From Nitrososphaeraceae archaeon (GTDB lineage: Archaea > Thermoproteota > Nitrososphaeria > Nitrososphaerales > Nitrososphaeraceae), in contig JAICHH010000070.1 of the NCBI GenBank assembly GCA_025922715.1, positions 1 through 8,469 of the forward strand: DNA of 8,469 nt. Reading direction: 5' to 3'. The translations under genes and the position numbers were made by a program. Position 1 is the stretch's first letter, and the number at the start of each line of letters is the position of its first letter. Shown in pieces: positions 1 through 6,532 of this stretch. The notes under the pieces were generated by a model. It had not been told where the DNA came from, did not search any database, and was given only the letters and a program-made list of their open reading frames with translations.

Positions 1-1167
1 ACTATGTATGAATGGTCATTGTTGGCTATCTCTACATTGGAAGGATTATTGATTAGATCAGAAGAAATGTAGTCATTTGGGTTAGTAATGTTTTGTGGAA
101 TTATAGATGGATCCGTAAAAGTATCACCATTGTCGTCGCTTTTGTCAAAATATATATCATTGATATTTTTTGTATGTAATCCTCCCAACACTATAACTAC
201 TTCATTTTTAAGAACTGATATTTGTGATTCTCCAAAATTGTTATCAACTAGTCTAATGCTATTATCAAAATTTTTTCCATTATCAGAACTTCTTATAAAA
301 AATAAGCCAGTATTTTTATAATCTTTTGAGCTACTTTTAGTTTCAGTATTCCAAACAACATATACATAATTCTGATATGAGTTAACCTTGGGATAAGAGT
401 CATAGGTATTATTTATTATTTCCATTTGGTCAGTGAATGTGTCTCCATTATTAGTGCTCCCTCTAAAGATAATACTGGATGAAATTTCTTTATCTGTTAG
501 AACTTTTTATTACTGTGAGAATAAATTTTATCAATATCTTGCCATACAACATACACGTTTTCATCATAGACTGATATTTCCTGATTATTAGAATTTTTTG
601 AGTTATTGCTTAGGTTTCTTACTTCGCCAAATGTAGTACCATTATCCAAACTTTTTGTAAACATGATTTCAGTATTGTTAGAGTAGTATTGTCTGCCCAA
701 ACAATAAAAATTCCATTTTTAGATACTGCAATCTGTGGATGCTCAGAAAATCCAGGATTATTACTCAGGTTAATGGCTTTACTAAATGTATTTCCTTGAT
801 CTTCACTTTTTTTAAAATAAACCTCATAGTTTTTCTCATTCGAATTATCAGTAACAGATTCTTGCCATACAACATAAACATAATTATCAATTGCAGCTAT
901 CTGAGCATATACAGAATCATAATTATTGTTTGTAATATTTGTTATATTTGAAAATGTATGTCCTAAAACAGGAACATTGTTATTGTTGTTATCGAGTGTG
1001 CGTAAAGAGCCATTAAGAATTAACTTTTTATTGTTCTCATTAATTGCGAAAATCTCGTTAAAATAAATTAAAGACCTAAGAAGAATAAGAATAGTAAATA
1101 AAATAAATTCCAATTGGTAACTATTATTTATATAAAGGATTTTGAATGTTGACCTGTGCTTACCCAT
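1..1167 (-). pseudogene. Secreted BNR/Asp-box (sialidase-like) repeat protein, frameshifted and cut by the left edge
   Basis: Read from the ATG at 1165-1167, the product has a short basic start and a hydrophobic segment at about residues 19-41, so it is probably exported. It then has repeated beta-propeller blades. Each has a 'YVYVVWQ'-type strand followed by an Asp-box (S-x-D-x-G-x-T-F type): SEDQGNTF, SLDNGTTF, STNNGDTF, SSDNGKNF, SDDNGDTF. Reading needs three frames. The first covers 1167 to about 685, the second about 685 to 505, and the third is open from about 505 to base 1. Each step is a -1 shift, as if one base were missing. The second step must lie at about 500-511, in an A5 run on the coding strand. 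The repeats continue logically across both steps, so this was one gene. Asp-box propellers are found in sialidases and in many non-enzymatic exported proteins, so no substrate can be named. Two separate lesions favour decay over a sequencing error, but neither is excluded. Confidence 0.8.
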
Positions 1168-1197
1168 ATACTAAACTATAGGTTTTCACTCTATTTC

Positions 1198-1213
1198 AAT
1201 ATTCAGGAATATT
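1198..1213. repeat. Perfect inverted repeat upstream of the BNR gene
   Basis: AATATTC-AG-GAATATT, with 7-bp arms and a 2-bp spacer, lies about 31-46 bp upstream of the ATG of the minus-strand BNR gene. That is about where the TATA/BRE of a leaderless gene would be, so it could be an operator. In such AT-rich DNA a short palindrome may also be chance. Confidence 0.35.
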
Positions 1214-1728
1214 TTGATTAATTGATGTATCTCTTATTAATTAAAGTCAAGATAAAATAAATACAATTGAATTTATTGGATGTTTTTAGATGGAATTATC
1301 CCAACCATCGCCTGCTTACGCTTAAATCCTTAAATTTATGATTGCCAATTATACTTGTTCCAAGGTAGTAAGCATGAAATTTATATTTGGTCAGAAGCAT
1401 CTATTATTGAAATCCAGTGATAGCATGTATAGTTAATCTATTGTATCACTTGTTAGGTTTAGGTAAGATTTCAAGGATATTCTAGAAAGATATATAGTGC
1501 TACAATCAAAGAATACAGTTTTTTTGTTAGGTAGATTGATCCAATTTTTAAACTCAATTAATGAAATCATATGCACCTTAGCAATAAGAATAATTGTTAT
1601 GATTGAAATGGAAACTAGCGAATAAAAACTATGTTAATTAAAGCTCATTGTACTCTCATATAAATAACCTGGTAATAATTCTTATAATGGAATGAATTCA
1701 TAAAAGGTGATATATCCAAACATAAGGA

Positions 1729-1738
1729 TTTAAATATT
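1729..1738 (+). promoter_or_regulatory. TATA-like promoter element of the CDF gene
   Basis: TTTAAATATT is a good archaeal TATA box. Its centre at about 1733 predicts a transcription start near 1760, leaving a leader of about 7 nt before the TTG codon at 1768. This supports that TTG as the start. Confidence 0.5.
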
Positions 1739-1767
1739 ATTAATTTCATATTATAATACTAAAATAG

Positions 1768-2835
1768 TTGGACAGTCATTACGCTGTAGATATCGGCAGT
1801 TCAATTACTGAAGGTAGTCTAACAGCTTTAAAAAACAAATTAAAAAATGGACAATCTAGAAAAAACAAGTTAACCTTTCCCACAAAAACTTACAACAAAA
1901 ATATTGTCAATGAGGGTTTGATTGCAGGTAAAAAAATAGCAAAGATTTCTATAATCATATTGCTCTCTATCGGAATTTCAGAGTTATTAATTGGTTATTG
2001 GGGTGGCAGTATAGTCGCAATAGCAGTCGCTATAGATTCTTTCTCTTATGCTATGATATCTTTTGTAGTTTTACTTGGATTACGTATCGCTCATAGGCCT
2101 CCAAATAAAAAATTTCCATATGGCTATCAGAAAGTGGAAAGTTTTGCTGTTTTAATGGCTGCTATTGGTATGTTAATAATTGGAGCAATAATATTTTATA
2201 ATTCATATCAAGCATTCATAAATCCAAAGGAAATTGAACAACCATTTATAACCCTGGTAGTTTTGGCATCCGCAGGCTTTATATCATTATACAGAGCTTT
2301 TGAAATGAGAAAAATAGCCACTAAATATAACTTAGTTTCTCTTAAGAGAGATGCAAAGAATTCGATAAAGGATGGATCTGCTTCTGTAATTGGGTTTTTT
2401 AGTGTACTGATTGCAACACAATTCGGAATTTTACAAATGGATGCAATAGGTGGAATGATAATTGCAGTGTATATATTTTCAGTATCATATTTGTCATTAA
2501 AAAAATCTTCTTTTATATTGGTAGATTCGTGTGAAGACTCAAACGTCTCAGATAAACTAAGAAAATTAATTAAGGAAAGATTTACCGGTGAAATCATAAA
2601 TGTAAAATCTATCTTGGTTCGTCCCACAGGTCTGGCATTACACGCAGAAGTTCACATAGAACTAGATGGAAGAAAAAGATTTGGTGAGGTATCTCTCTTG
2701 TTAAATGATATTGAATTGGTAATACGTTCCAAGTTCTCCAACTTTGCAAGCTTGACAATAATCCCTCATCCATTCAAAAATTCTAATGATCAAATATATC
2801 CACTTACAAATGAAATTAAAATCCTAGAGAAGTAA
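1768..2835 (+). CDS. Cation diffusion facilitator (CDF) family protein with atypical metal sites
   Basis: A 355-residue membrane protein of the CDF (MMT1/FieF-like) family, which usually exports divalent metals in exchange for protons. Six membrane segments can be placed at about 56-76, 82-107, 125-149, 160-178, 205-220 and 225-246, followed by a cytoplasmic C-terminal domain at about 258-335 ('RPTGLALHAEVHIELDG'). Family landmarks are the 'GLRIAHRPP' and 'PYGYQKVES' loop after helix 2 and the 'MDAIGGMIIAVYI' of helix 6. By-eye alignment to E. coli FieF (YiiP) shows unusual ligands. Transport site A reads D90-x3-Y94 and N198-x3-D202 instead of DxxxD and HxxxD. The site-B Asp and His become N113 and Y120, and most C-site ligands are absent. 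Start: TTG is preceded directly by an in-frame TAG, and the next Met codon lies within the membrane domain, so TTG (or a later TTG near 1918) must be used. The N-terminus has an unusual ~55-residue Lys-rich tail. Family assignment is firm; substrate and transport activity are uncertain. Confidence 0.88.
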   Translation: MDSHYAVDIGSSITEGSLTALKNKLKNGQSRKNKLTFPTKTYNKNIVNEGLIAGKKIAKISIIILLSIGISELLIGYWGGSIVAIAVAIDSFSYAMISFVVLLGLRIAHRPPNKKFPYGYQKVESFAVLMAAIGMLIIGAIIFYNSYQAFINPKEIEQPFITLVVLASAGFISLYRAFEMRKIATKYNLVSLKRDAKNSIKDGSASVIGFFSVLIATQFGILQMDAIGGMIIAVYIFSVSYLSLKKSSFILVDSCEDSNVSDKLRKLIKERFTGEIINVKSILVRPTGLALHAEVHIELDGRKRFGEVSLLLNDIELVIRSKFSNFASLTIIPHPFKNSNDQIYPLTNEIKILEK

Positions 2836-3052
2836 TAAAAAATTAAGATATGAATAAGAAAAAAATAGGTTTTTGTCTAAATAGCAATATATGAAGTGCT
2901 TAATTTTAACTACAACCAAATCAATTCAAGATAATACACTCATGGCTAGTCTGAAATCACCAAATAGAAATTGTAAAGAAGAGTAGAAAATTATTTTTAT
3001 ATATTCGTTAAATTCGCTAATCATATTGTCTATATATAAATTCAACATTTAA

Positions 3053-3060
3053 TTTAAATA
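3053..3060 (+). promoter_or_regulatory. TATA-like promoter element of the winged-helix gene
   Basis: TTTAAATA is centred about 27 bp before a predicted start near 3083, only 4-5 nt ahead of the ATG at 3088. This implies an almost leaderless transcript, in keeping with the absence of a Shine-Dalgarno site. Confidence 0.55.
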
Positions 3061-3087
3061 GTCTTTTAACCAAAATAAAATTATAGT

Positions 3088-3687
3088 ATGTCTTCTACTC
3101 GAAAATTCAATGAAAGCCCAAATCACTTTATGGTATTGGATGCAGTTGCTAGAGGGATGAAAAAAATAGATAGTATTTCCAAAGTTACAAAACTATCTAA
3201 GGATGAAGTTGAGCTGATTGTAAATGATTTGATTGCCCAAAAAATATTAATCAAGAATGTAAAGAAAGGTTTCTTTGGTAATAAGAAAATAGAACTTGAT
3301 ATAGCAGATACAGGAATGAAAATACTTAATACAAAGAAACAAGAATTATCTGAAAAATCAGAGCGTCTACAACAGCTATATCAAACCGGAGACAAATCTC
3401 AAGTACAAAGTTTTATGGATTCTAACAGGATGTGGATACCTATGATGTTATTTTCAGGAATTATGAACATGATGTTTTTTGCTTCCATGATGTCATTTAT
3501 GGGAATGGCAATGAATCCTGCAGAGAGTGCAGTAACTGAAGGACAAGTAGATCAGAATACAGCAGGAACAGAAGATACAACAGCTACAGCTGATAATAGT
3601 GATACTGGAGCAAGTGAAATGGATACTACCAGTGGAGGTGATGCAGGTTTTGAGGGATTTGATGGAGGAGGTTTTGGTGATTTTTAA
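3088..3687 (+). CDS. Winged-helix protein with Met-rich membrane segment and Gly/Phe-rich tail
   Basis: A 199-residue protein with four visible parts. Residues about 10-83 look like a winged helix-turn-helix: 'VLDAVARGMKKIDSISKVTKLSKDEVELIVNDLI', then a basic wing around 58-68 and 'DTGMKIL'. This resembles MarR/ArsR-type domains, in which separate helices read DNA or bind proteins. Residues 83-112 are charged and probably helical. Residues about 115-142 form one strongly hydrophobic segment with 11 Met in 28 residues, most likely a membrane anchor. The rest is an acidic Thr/Asp/Ser-rich linker ending in a Gly/Phe/Asp tail (about 183-199). No enzyme motif is present. It could be a membrane-tethered regulator, or the winged helix may serve protein contacts only. 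It stands alone with its own promoter. The domain call rests on pattern, not on a search. Confidence 0.8.
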   Translation: MSSTRKFNESPNHFMVLDAVARGMKKIDSISKVTKLSKDEVELIVNDLIAQKILIKNVKKGFFGNKKIELDIADTGMKILNTKKQELSEKSERLQQLYQTGDKSQVQSFMDSNRMWIPMMLFSGIMNMMFFASMMSFMGMAMNPAESAVTEGQVDQNTAGTEDTTATADNSDTGASEMDTTSGGDAGFEGFDGGGFGDF

Positions 3688-3932
3688 TACTCGCAGTAAA
3701 GCAAAAATAAATTATATATTTTTAAATACTATTCTTAAATTTGGTCAAAAATTAGGTTAGTAAGTCCAAACTTTACGAAATATTTACAATTATATTACAT
3801 TAATACTATAATTGTATTAGTTTAATTAATAGATAATAATTATGCTACATTAATGAAATTATAATGAGTATTTAGTAAAAATGTAAGTATTCAATTTCGA
3901 GTATCAAAGTTAGTTATTTAGGAGAACAAATT

Positions 3933-4010
3933 ATGTTATTCAATTTAGTCAAAATTATCAAAATGATAAATAAATCACATCTAACAATAATATTTGAACA
4001 AATTACTTAA
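3933..4010 (+). CDS. Possible 25-residue small ORF with a Shine-Dalgarno-like site
   Basis: ATG at 3933 follows AGGAG (3920-3924) at 8 nt and opens a 25-codon frame ending at TAA 4008-4010. The product would be hydrophobic and basic, starting MLFNLVKIIKMINK. The ribosome-site spacing is good, but the frame is short, no clear TATA box sits at the right distance, and most neighbours lack such sites. Chance is the more likely explanation. Confidence 0.12.
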   Translation: MLFNLVKIIKMINKSHLTIIFEQIT

Positions 4011-4170
4011 TAGTAAAATCGTAATTAATAACTCTATGAATTAAATACTATAAAAAAAGAAACATGATTGATTGTAGTGATCACAATTATAAAAACCAAA
4101 TGTTACATAGCTTCTTCTTCTAGTTTAAATTAGAGCATAAATAAATATTGTATAAATAGTAAGATAATAT

Positions 4171-4179
4171 TATATTATA
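4171..4179 (+). promoter_or_regulatory. Candidate TATA box for the 97-residue gene
   Basis: TATATTATA is centred so as to predict a transcription start near 4202, about 10 nt before the ATG at 4212. A second candidate, TATAAATA at 4151-4158, would give a leader of about 30 nt. The choice between them is open. Confidence 0.35.
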
Positions 4180-4211
4180 GATTAATCTTAATTTTTTTAA
4201 GAATATTTTTA

Positions 4212-4505
4212 ATGGCAAAACTCAAAGTGTATAAGAGAAATTCAAAGTTTATAGACTTGGTTGAATTAGTAGAAGACATTAGTAGTATAGGTTTAGTTGA
4301 AGGCTTGCAAAAATACTATAATAAACCATATGAAAAGGACGCTAAAAGTATTGTAGCAGGCCCTAGTTTTTTACAATTCCTAAATAAATTATTTCAGATT
4401 CAAATCTCCGCCGGTGATATAATAAATTTAGAAAGTGCAAGTCACAGCAAATATTATATGCTTTCTCTATCTGGGACCTGGGATGAAATTATAAAATTGC
4501 AATAG
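4212..4505 (+). CDS. Hypothetical protein, 97 residues
   Basis: Not recognised. The protein starts MAKLKVYKRN and is predicted to be soluble, with no signal peptide, membrane helix or Cys pair. It has a basic N-terminus, an acidic helix-like stretch at about 14-24, 'GLVEGLQKYYNKPYEKDAKSIVAG' at about 27-50, and a more hydrophobic middle ('SFLQFLNKLFQIQIS'). It ends 'SLSGTWDEIIKLQ'. The mix of alternating hydrophobic and charged residues looks like a real folded protein, and a TATA-like box lies at a sensible distance. It is followed by a 255-bp spacer and a convergent radical SAM gene, so no operon partner suggests a role. Confidence 0.55.
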   Translation: MAKLKVYKRNSKFIDLVELVEDISSIGLVEGLQKYYNKPYEKDAKSIVAGPSFLQFLNKLFQIQISAGDIINLESASHSKYYMLSLSGTWDEIIKLQ

Positions 4506-4733
4506 TATAGAGATTTATTGTTATTAATTATAAGTAAGGAATTAAAGGATTTAGCTCTAGCGTACTCGATTGACATGTTCTATAAATGACATCATGTTAC
4601 GTTGTCCACTTTTAGGTTTTAATACTTTATGTCGTGCACAGATTCCCTTGATCCACTATTAACTCGAAGATCTATTGATAAAAAAATTGTTCTATATACG
4701 ATAGGTTCTAACATTATAATTATTTCTGATAAT

Positions 4734-4750
4734 GATATTTTTATAATATC
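4734..4750 (-). terminator. Candidate terminator hairpin after the radical SAM gene
   Basis: On the minus strand a GATATT-ATAAA-AATATC hairpin (6-bp stem, 5-nt loop) lies 10 nt after the stop codon of the radical SAM gene. A T7 run follows about 45 nt further on (complement of 4680-4686). Archaeal termination depends mainly on T-runs, so the T7 tract may be the real signal and the hairpin may be incidental. Confidence 0.25.
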
Positions 4751-4760
4751 CAGCGAATGT

Positions 4761-5735
4761 TTAATTGTTGCCCTTTATGCCTTGTGCAACCAGTATGGAA
4801 TAGCATCCAAGACCACATTGCTCACAAATGGGTTTTAACCCTTTATTATTACCACTTCCAATACAACATGGCTTTTTGACTCTTCCCATATGATCTAATG
4901 AAAGAATGGCCCACGAAGGACATTGAACTGGCGTAGTTCCAATTCCACCCCAATTACCTTTCATCAGAGATATTTGATTTTCAGAATTTGCCACATAGTC
5001 TGGATAAGATTTCTTCAATGAAATTATATCATCTACTACATTATTGCGTATTTCCCCAAAGGGAAGCCACAAAGGATCATTTTTGATAAAAGGAGTATGA
5101 AATTGAAAGCCAATTTTATTTACTTTATCTTGCCATTCTTGTGCAAGAGCAATCGCTGTTGGATAATTTAGTGTATTAATGGTCATGGTTATCCATATGT
5201 CTTTCCATGCGGGTTTCCCATTACGTTTGGGCTGATTCTCAATATAATTAAATATGTTTTTTCTTGTCTCTGAATAGGATCCTTTACCTCTAATACTATC
5301 ATGTATTTCTTCAGTTCCATCTAGTGATACCCAATAAAAATAGAGACCTTCAAACCTTTTTAAAGGAAAAGTGCCATTAGTAACTACACATACCCTTCTT
5401 GGCATTTCATCACAAAACAACTTTATTATATCTGGTCTGAGTAGAGGTTCACCCCCTACTAAGGTAACTACAAAGATGTGTTGTTTCTTGAAGTTTTCCT
5501 TTATTATTTTTTTCCAATCTTCAATGCTCAAATCTTTTTCATCATTCTTTCTATTAAGCCACCAATAGCAATGGGAACAATGCAAATTACAAACATTATT
5601 GACGTCTACAGAACCATATATGGTAGGCTTTGAATGAAAAATTTTGATAGAAATAATATCTTTGAAGAAGTTAAAATAAAAGGGCATCTCTCGGAAAATG
5701 TCTGTGATTCCTCGTCCGTAGATAAGGTCGACCAT
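4761..5735 (-). CDS. Radical SAM protein with Cys-rich, SPASM-like C-terminus
   Basis: A 324-residue radical SAM enzyme. C49-x3-C53-x2-C56 ('CNLHCSHCYWW') should bind the [4Fe-4S] cluster that cleaves S-adenosylmethionine to a 5'-deoxyadenosyl radical. GGEP at 94-97 and 'VSLDG' at 136-140 are the usual SAM-contact and core-barrel motifs. The C-terminal part has six further cysteines (C272, C290, C291, C304, C307, C311), ending 'CEQCGLGC'. This resembles the SPASM or twitch extensions that hold auxiliary Fe-S clusters in peptide- and cofactor-modifying members. The substrate is unknown and no obvious precursor peptide lies beside it. The N-terminal ~35 residues are hydrophobic and aromatic and may touch a membrane. 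ATG at 5733-5735 is supported by a TATA box about 27 bp upstream, implying a leaderless message. The superfamily call is firm; the function is open. Confidence 0.9.
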   Translation of the reverse strand: MVDLIYGRGITDIFREMPFYFNFFKDIISIKIFHSKPTIYGSVDVNNVCNLHCSHCYWWLNRKNDEKDLSIEDWKKIIKENFKKQHIFVVTLVGGEPLLRPDIIKLFCDEMPRRVCVVTNGTFPLKRFEGLYFYWVSLDGTEEIHDSIRGKGSYSETRKNIFNYIENQPKRNGKPAWKDIWITMTINTLNYPTAIALAQEWQDKVNKIGFQFHTPFIKNDPLWLPFGEIRNNVVDDIISLKKSYPDYVANSENQISLMKGNWGGIGTTPVQCPSWAILSLDHMGRVKKPCCIGSGNNKGLKPICEQCGLGCYSILVAQGIKGNN

Positions 5736-5756
5736 ACAGTTAATAAAAAATCTACC

Positions 5757-5764
5757 TAAATAAA
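5757..5764 (-). promoter_or_regulatory. TATA-like promoter element of the radical SAM gene
   Basis: TTTATTTA on the minus strand is centred 26-27 bp before the ATG at 5735. Transcription is therefore predicted to begin at or next to the start codon, giving a leaderless mRNA. Confidence 0.5.
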
Positions 5765-5771
5765 CATAATG

Positions 5772-5791
5772 ATGATGATGATCATCATCAT
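5772..5791. repeat. Perfect 20-bp palindrome of GAT/ATC triplets beside the radical SAM promoter
   Basis: ATGATGATGATCATCATCAT is its own reverse complement and has no spacer. It starts about 8 bp upstream of the TATA box, at about -37 to -56 from the predicted start of the radical SAM transcript. That is a normal place for an archaeal activator or for a regulator that competes with TFB. As a triplet tract it could also be a replication-slippage product. Confidence 0.6.
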
Positions 5792-5800
5792 GATAAGGTT

Positions 5801-5815
5801 AGTATTTTTAATACT
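5801..5815. repeat. Second inverted repeat upstream of the radical SAM gene
   Basis: AGTATT-TTT-AATACT, with 6-bp arms and a 3-bp spacer, lies 9 bp beyond the 20-bp palindrome. It may be a second protein site or merely AT-rich chance. Confidence 0.3.
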
Positions 5816-6319
5816 TTAATTATTCAAACGTTTTAACCAAAAGAATTCTTCTATTGTTATCCTATACTAAACTTTGATAGTCATATTTTGTAATATTAGT
5901 AAATTATTCAAGGATGTAGTAAAGTTAAATCGTTCTATCATATTTAGATCTAGAGTATATAAAACTCATTATATGAAGGTAAAATGTCAGTTATGAATAT
6001 TACCTGTTTATTCTATCTTGGTGCTTAGACGTAACAAATTTTAATACCATCTATACAGCAAATACAATTGAATTTTCAATTAGGATTAGAAATTCTCTAA
6101 CTATTTTTCATCATTATAGACAATAATTATATTATACTTCTGTACTCGAAACAATGGTCATTATATTGAATCATCTATATTCGATAAGTACTTTTAAGAA
6201 GTATCTTATTAGGGTCAATTGTTATATAGATATAAAAGTATGATGGATTATATGATAAAATGGGTAGGAGTTATGCTCTGTATATAGATTCTTTAAACTA
6301 TTTGTTTCTATGAACATTA
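5816..6319. other. AT-rich intergenic region between two minus-strand genes
   Basis: About 500 bp without a supportable gene or RNA. It contains a 7-2-7 palindrome AATTGAA-TT-TTCAATT at 6066-6081 and a 10-bp bulged stem-loop at 6184-6209. The length and separate promoters argue against the two flanking genes being co-transcribed. Confidence 0.5.
6184..6209. repeat. Stem-loop downstream of the zinc-ribbon gene
   Basis: ATAAGTACTT pairs with AAGTA-(T)-CTTAT across a 5-nt loop, giving 10 bp with one bulged base. It lies about 110 bp beyond the stop of the minus-strand zinc-ribbon gene and could end that transcript, but no T-run follows it on that strand. Confidence 0.3.
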
Positions 6320-6532
6320 TTAATTATTATAATTTGGTTTTGCCGACCTAAATCCAGGACAAATACATTTACTTCCATCCGAATTAACATAACTACACCC
6401 TGCATGAGAGTCACTAACCTCATTGCTTACAAAAACTTGTTTATTGTATAAGAAATGAACTGAGTATATATGGGAACAATAAAAACATACCTCATCTGGA
6501 TTATTATTATTATTATTTGAAGGATCACTCAT
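6320..6532 (-). CDS. Small zinc-ribbon-like protein, 70 residues
   Basis: The 70-residue product shows C16-x2-C19-x-H21-x4-H26, then H43-x2-C46, and finally C56-x-C58-P-G-F61. This follows the C-x2-C-x-H-x4-H ... C ... C-x-C-x-x-F arrangement common to many very small prokaryotic proteins believed to bind zinc, usually of unknown role. Here the gap between the His pair and the next Cys is longer than in the compact forms, and it carries an aromatic/hydrophobic stretch. The N-terminus has a run of six Asn (N6-N11) encoded by a repeated triplet. ATG at 6530-6532 is the natural start. A T/A-rich stretch about 36 bp upstream may be a weak TATA box. Conserved Cys/His spacing makes a real gene likely; function is unknown. 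Confidence 0.72.
   Translation of the reverse strand: MSDPSNNNNNNPDEVCFYCSHIYSVHFLYNKQVFVSNEVSDSHAGCSYVNSDGSKCICPGFRSAKPNYNN

Larger units (their letters stand above)
1168..1767. other. AT-rich intergenic region between divergent genes
   Basis: About 600 bp with no convincing ORF, tRNA or repeat family. It should hold the promoters of both flanking divergent genes. A TATA-like box for the right-hand gene is at 1729-1738, and a perfect 7-2-7 palindrome is at 1198-1213, close to the left-hand start. A small GC-richer patch at about 1299-1330 stands out but was not recognised. Confidence 0.6.
3688..4211. other. AT-rich intergenic region
   Basis: About 520 bp of very AT-rich DNA. A T-run at 3719-3723, just after the winged-helix gene, may act as a simple archaeal terminator. 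A 25-codon ORF with an upstream GGAG is at 3933-4010. An imperfect palindrome around the GTGATCAC core lies at about 4072-4086. TATA-like boxes for the next gene are at 4151-4158 and 4171-4179. No RNA gene was recognised. Confidence 0.5.

Noticed and set aside
88..321. Plus-strand ORF of 77 codons opposite the BNR gene
   Set aside because: It is the antisense shadow of Asp-box repeats that read convincingly on the minus strand.
1259..1274. 16-bp direct repeat shared with 6060-6075
   Set aside because: The identity stops at 16 bp, the sequence is low-complexity and AT-rich, and no element boundary or other copy is visible, so chance is sufficient.
2208..2627. 139-codon minus-strand ORF inside the CDF gene
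   Set aside because: It is antisense to a well-supported membrane protein, and its sequence is the expected shadow of that gene.
3933..4010. Leader peptide or attenuator for the 97-residue gene
   Set aside because: The small ORF ends about 200 bp before the gene, and the likely TATA boxes lie between them, so it would not be on the same transcript.
4629..4838. 69-codon plus-strand ORF at the end of the radical SAM gene
   Set aside because: It overlaps the conserved Cys-rich end of the radical SAM gene by 78 bp on the opposite strand, has no TATA box about 27 bp upstream, no Shine-Dalgarno site, and an Ile/Ser-rich unstructured composition.
5772..5791. C/D-box small RNA suggested by TGATGA-like tracts
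   Set aside because: No CTGA D-box follows at a suitable distance on either strand; a palindromic triplet tract explains the sequence.
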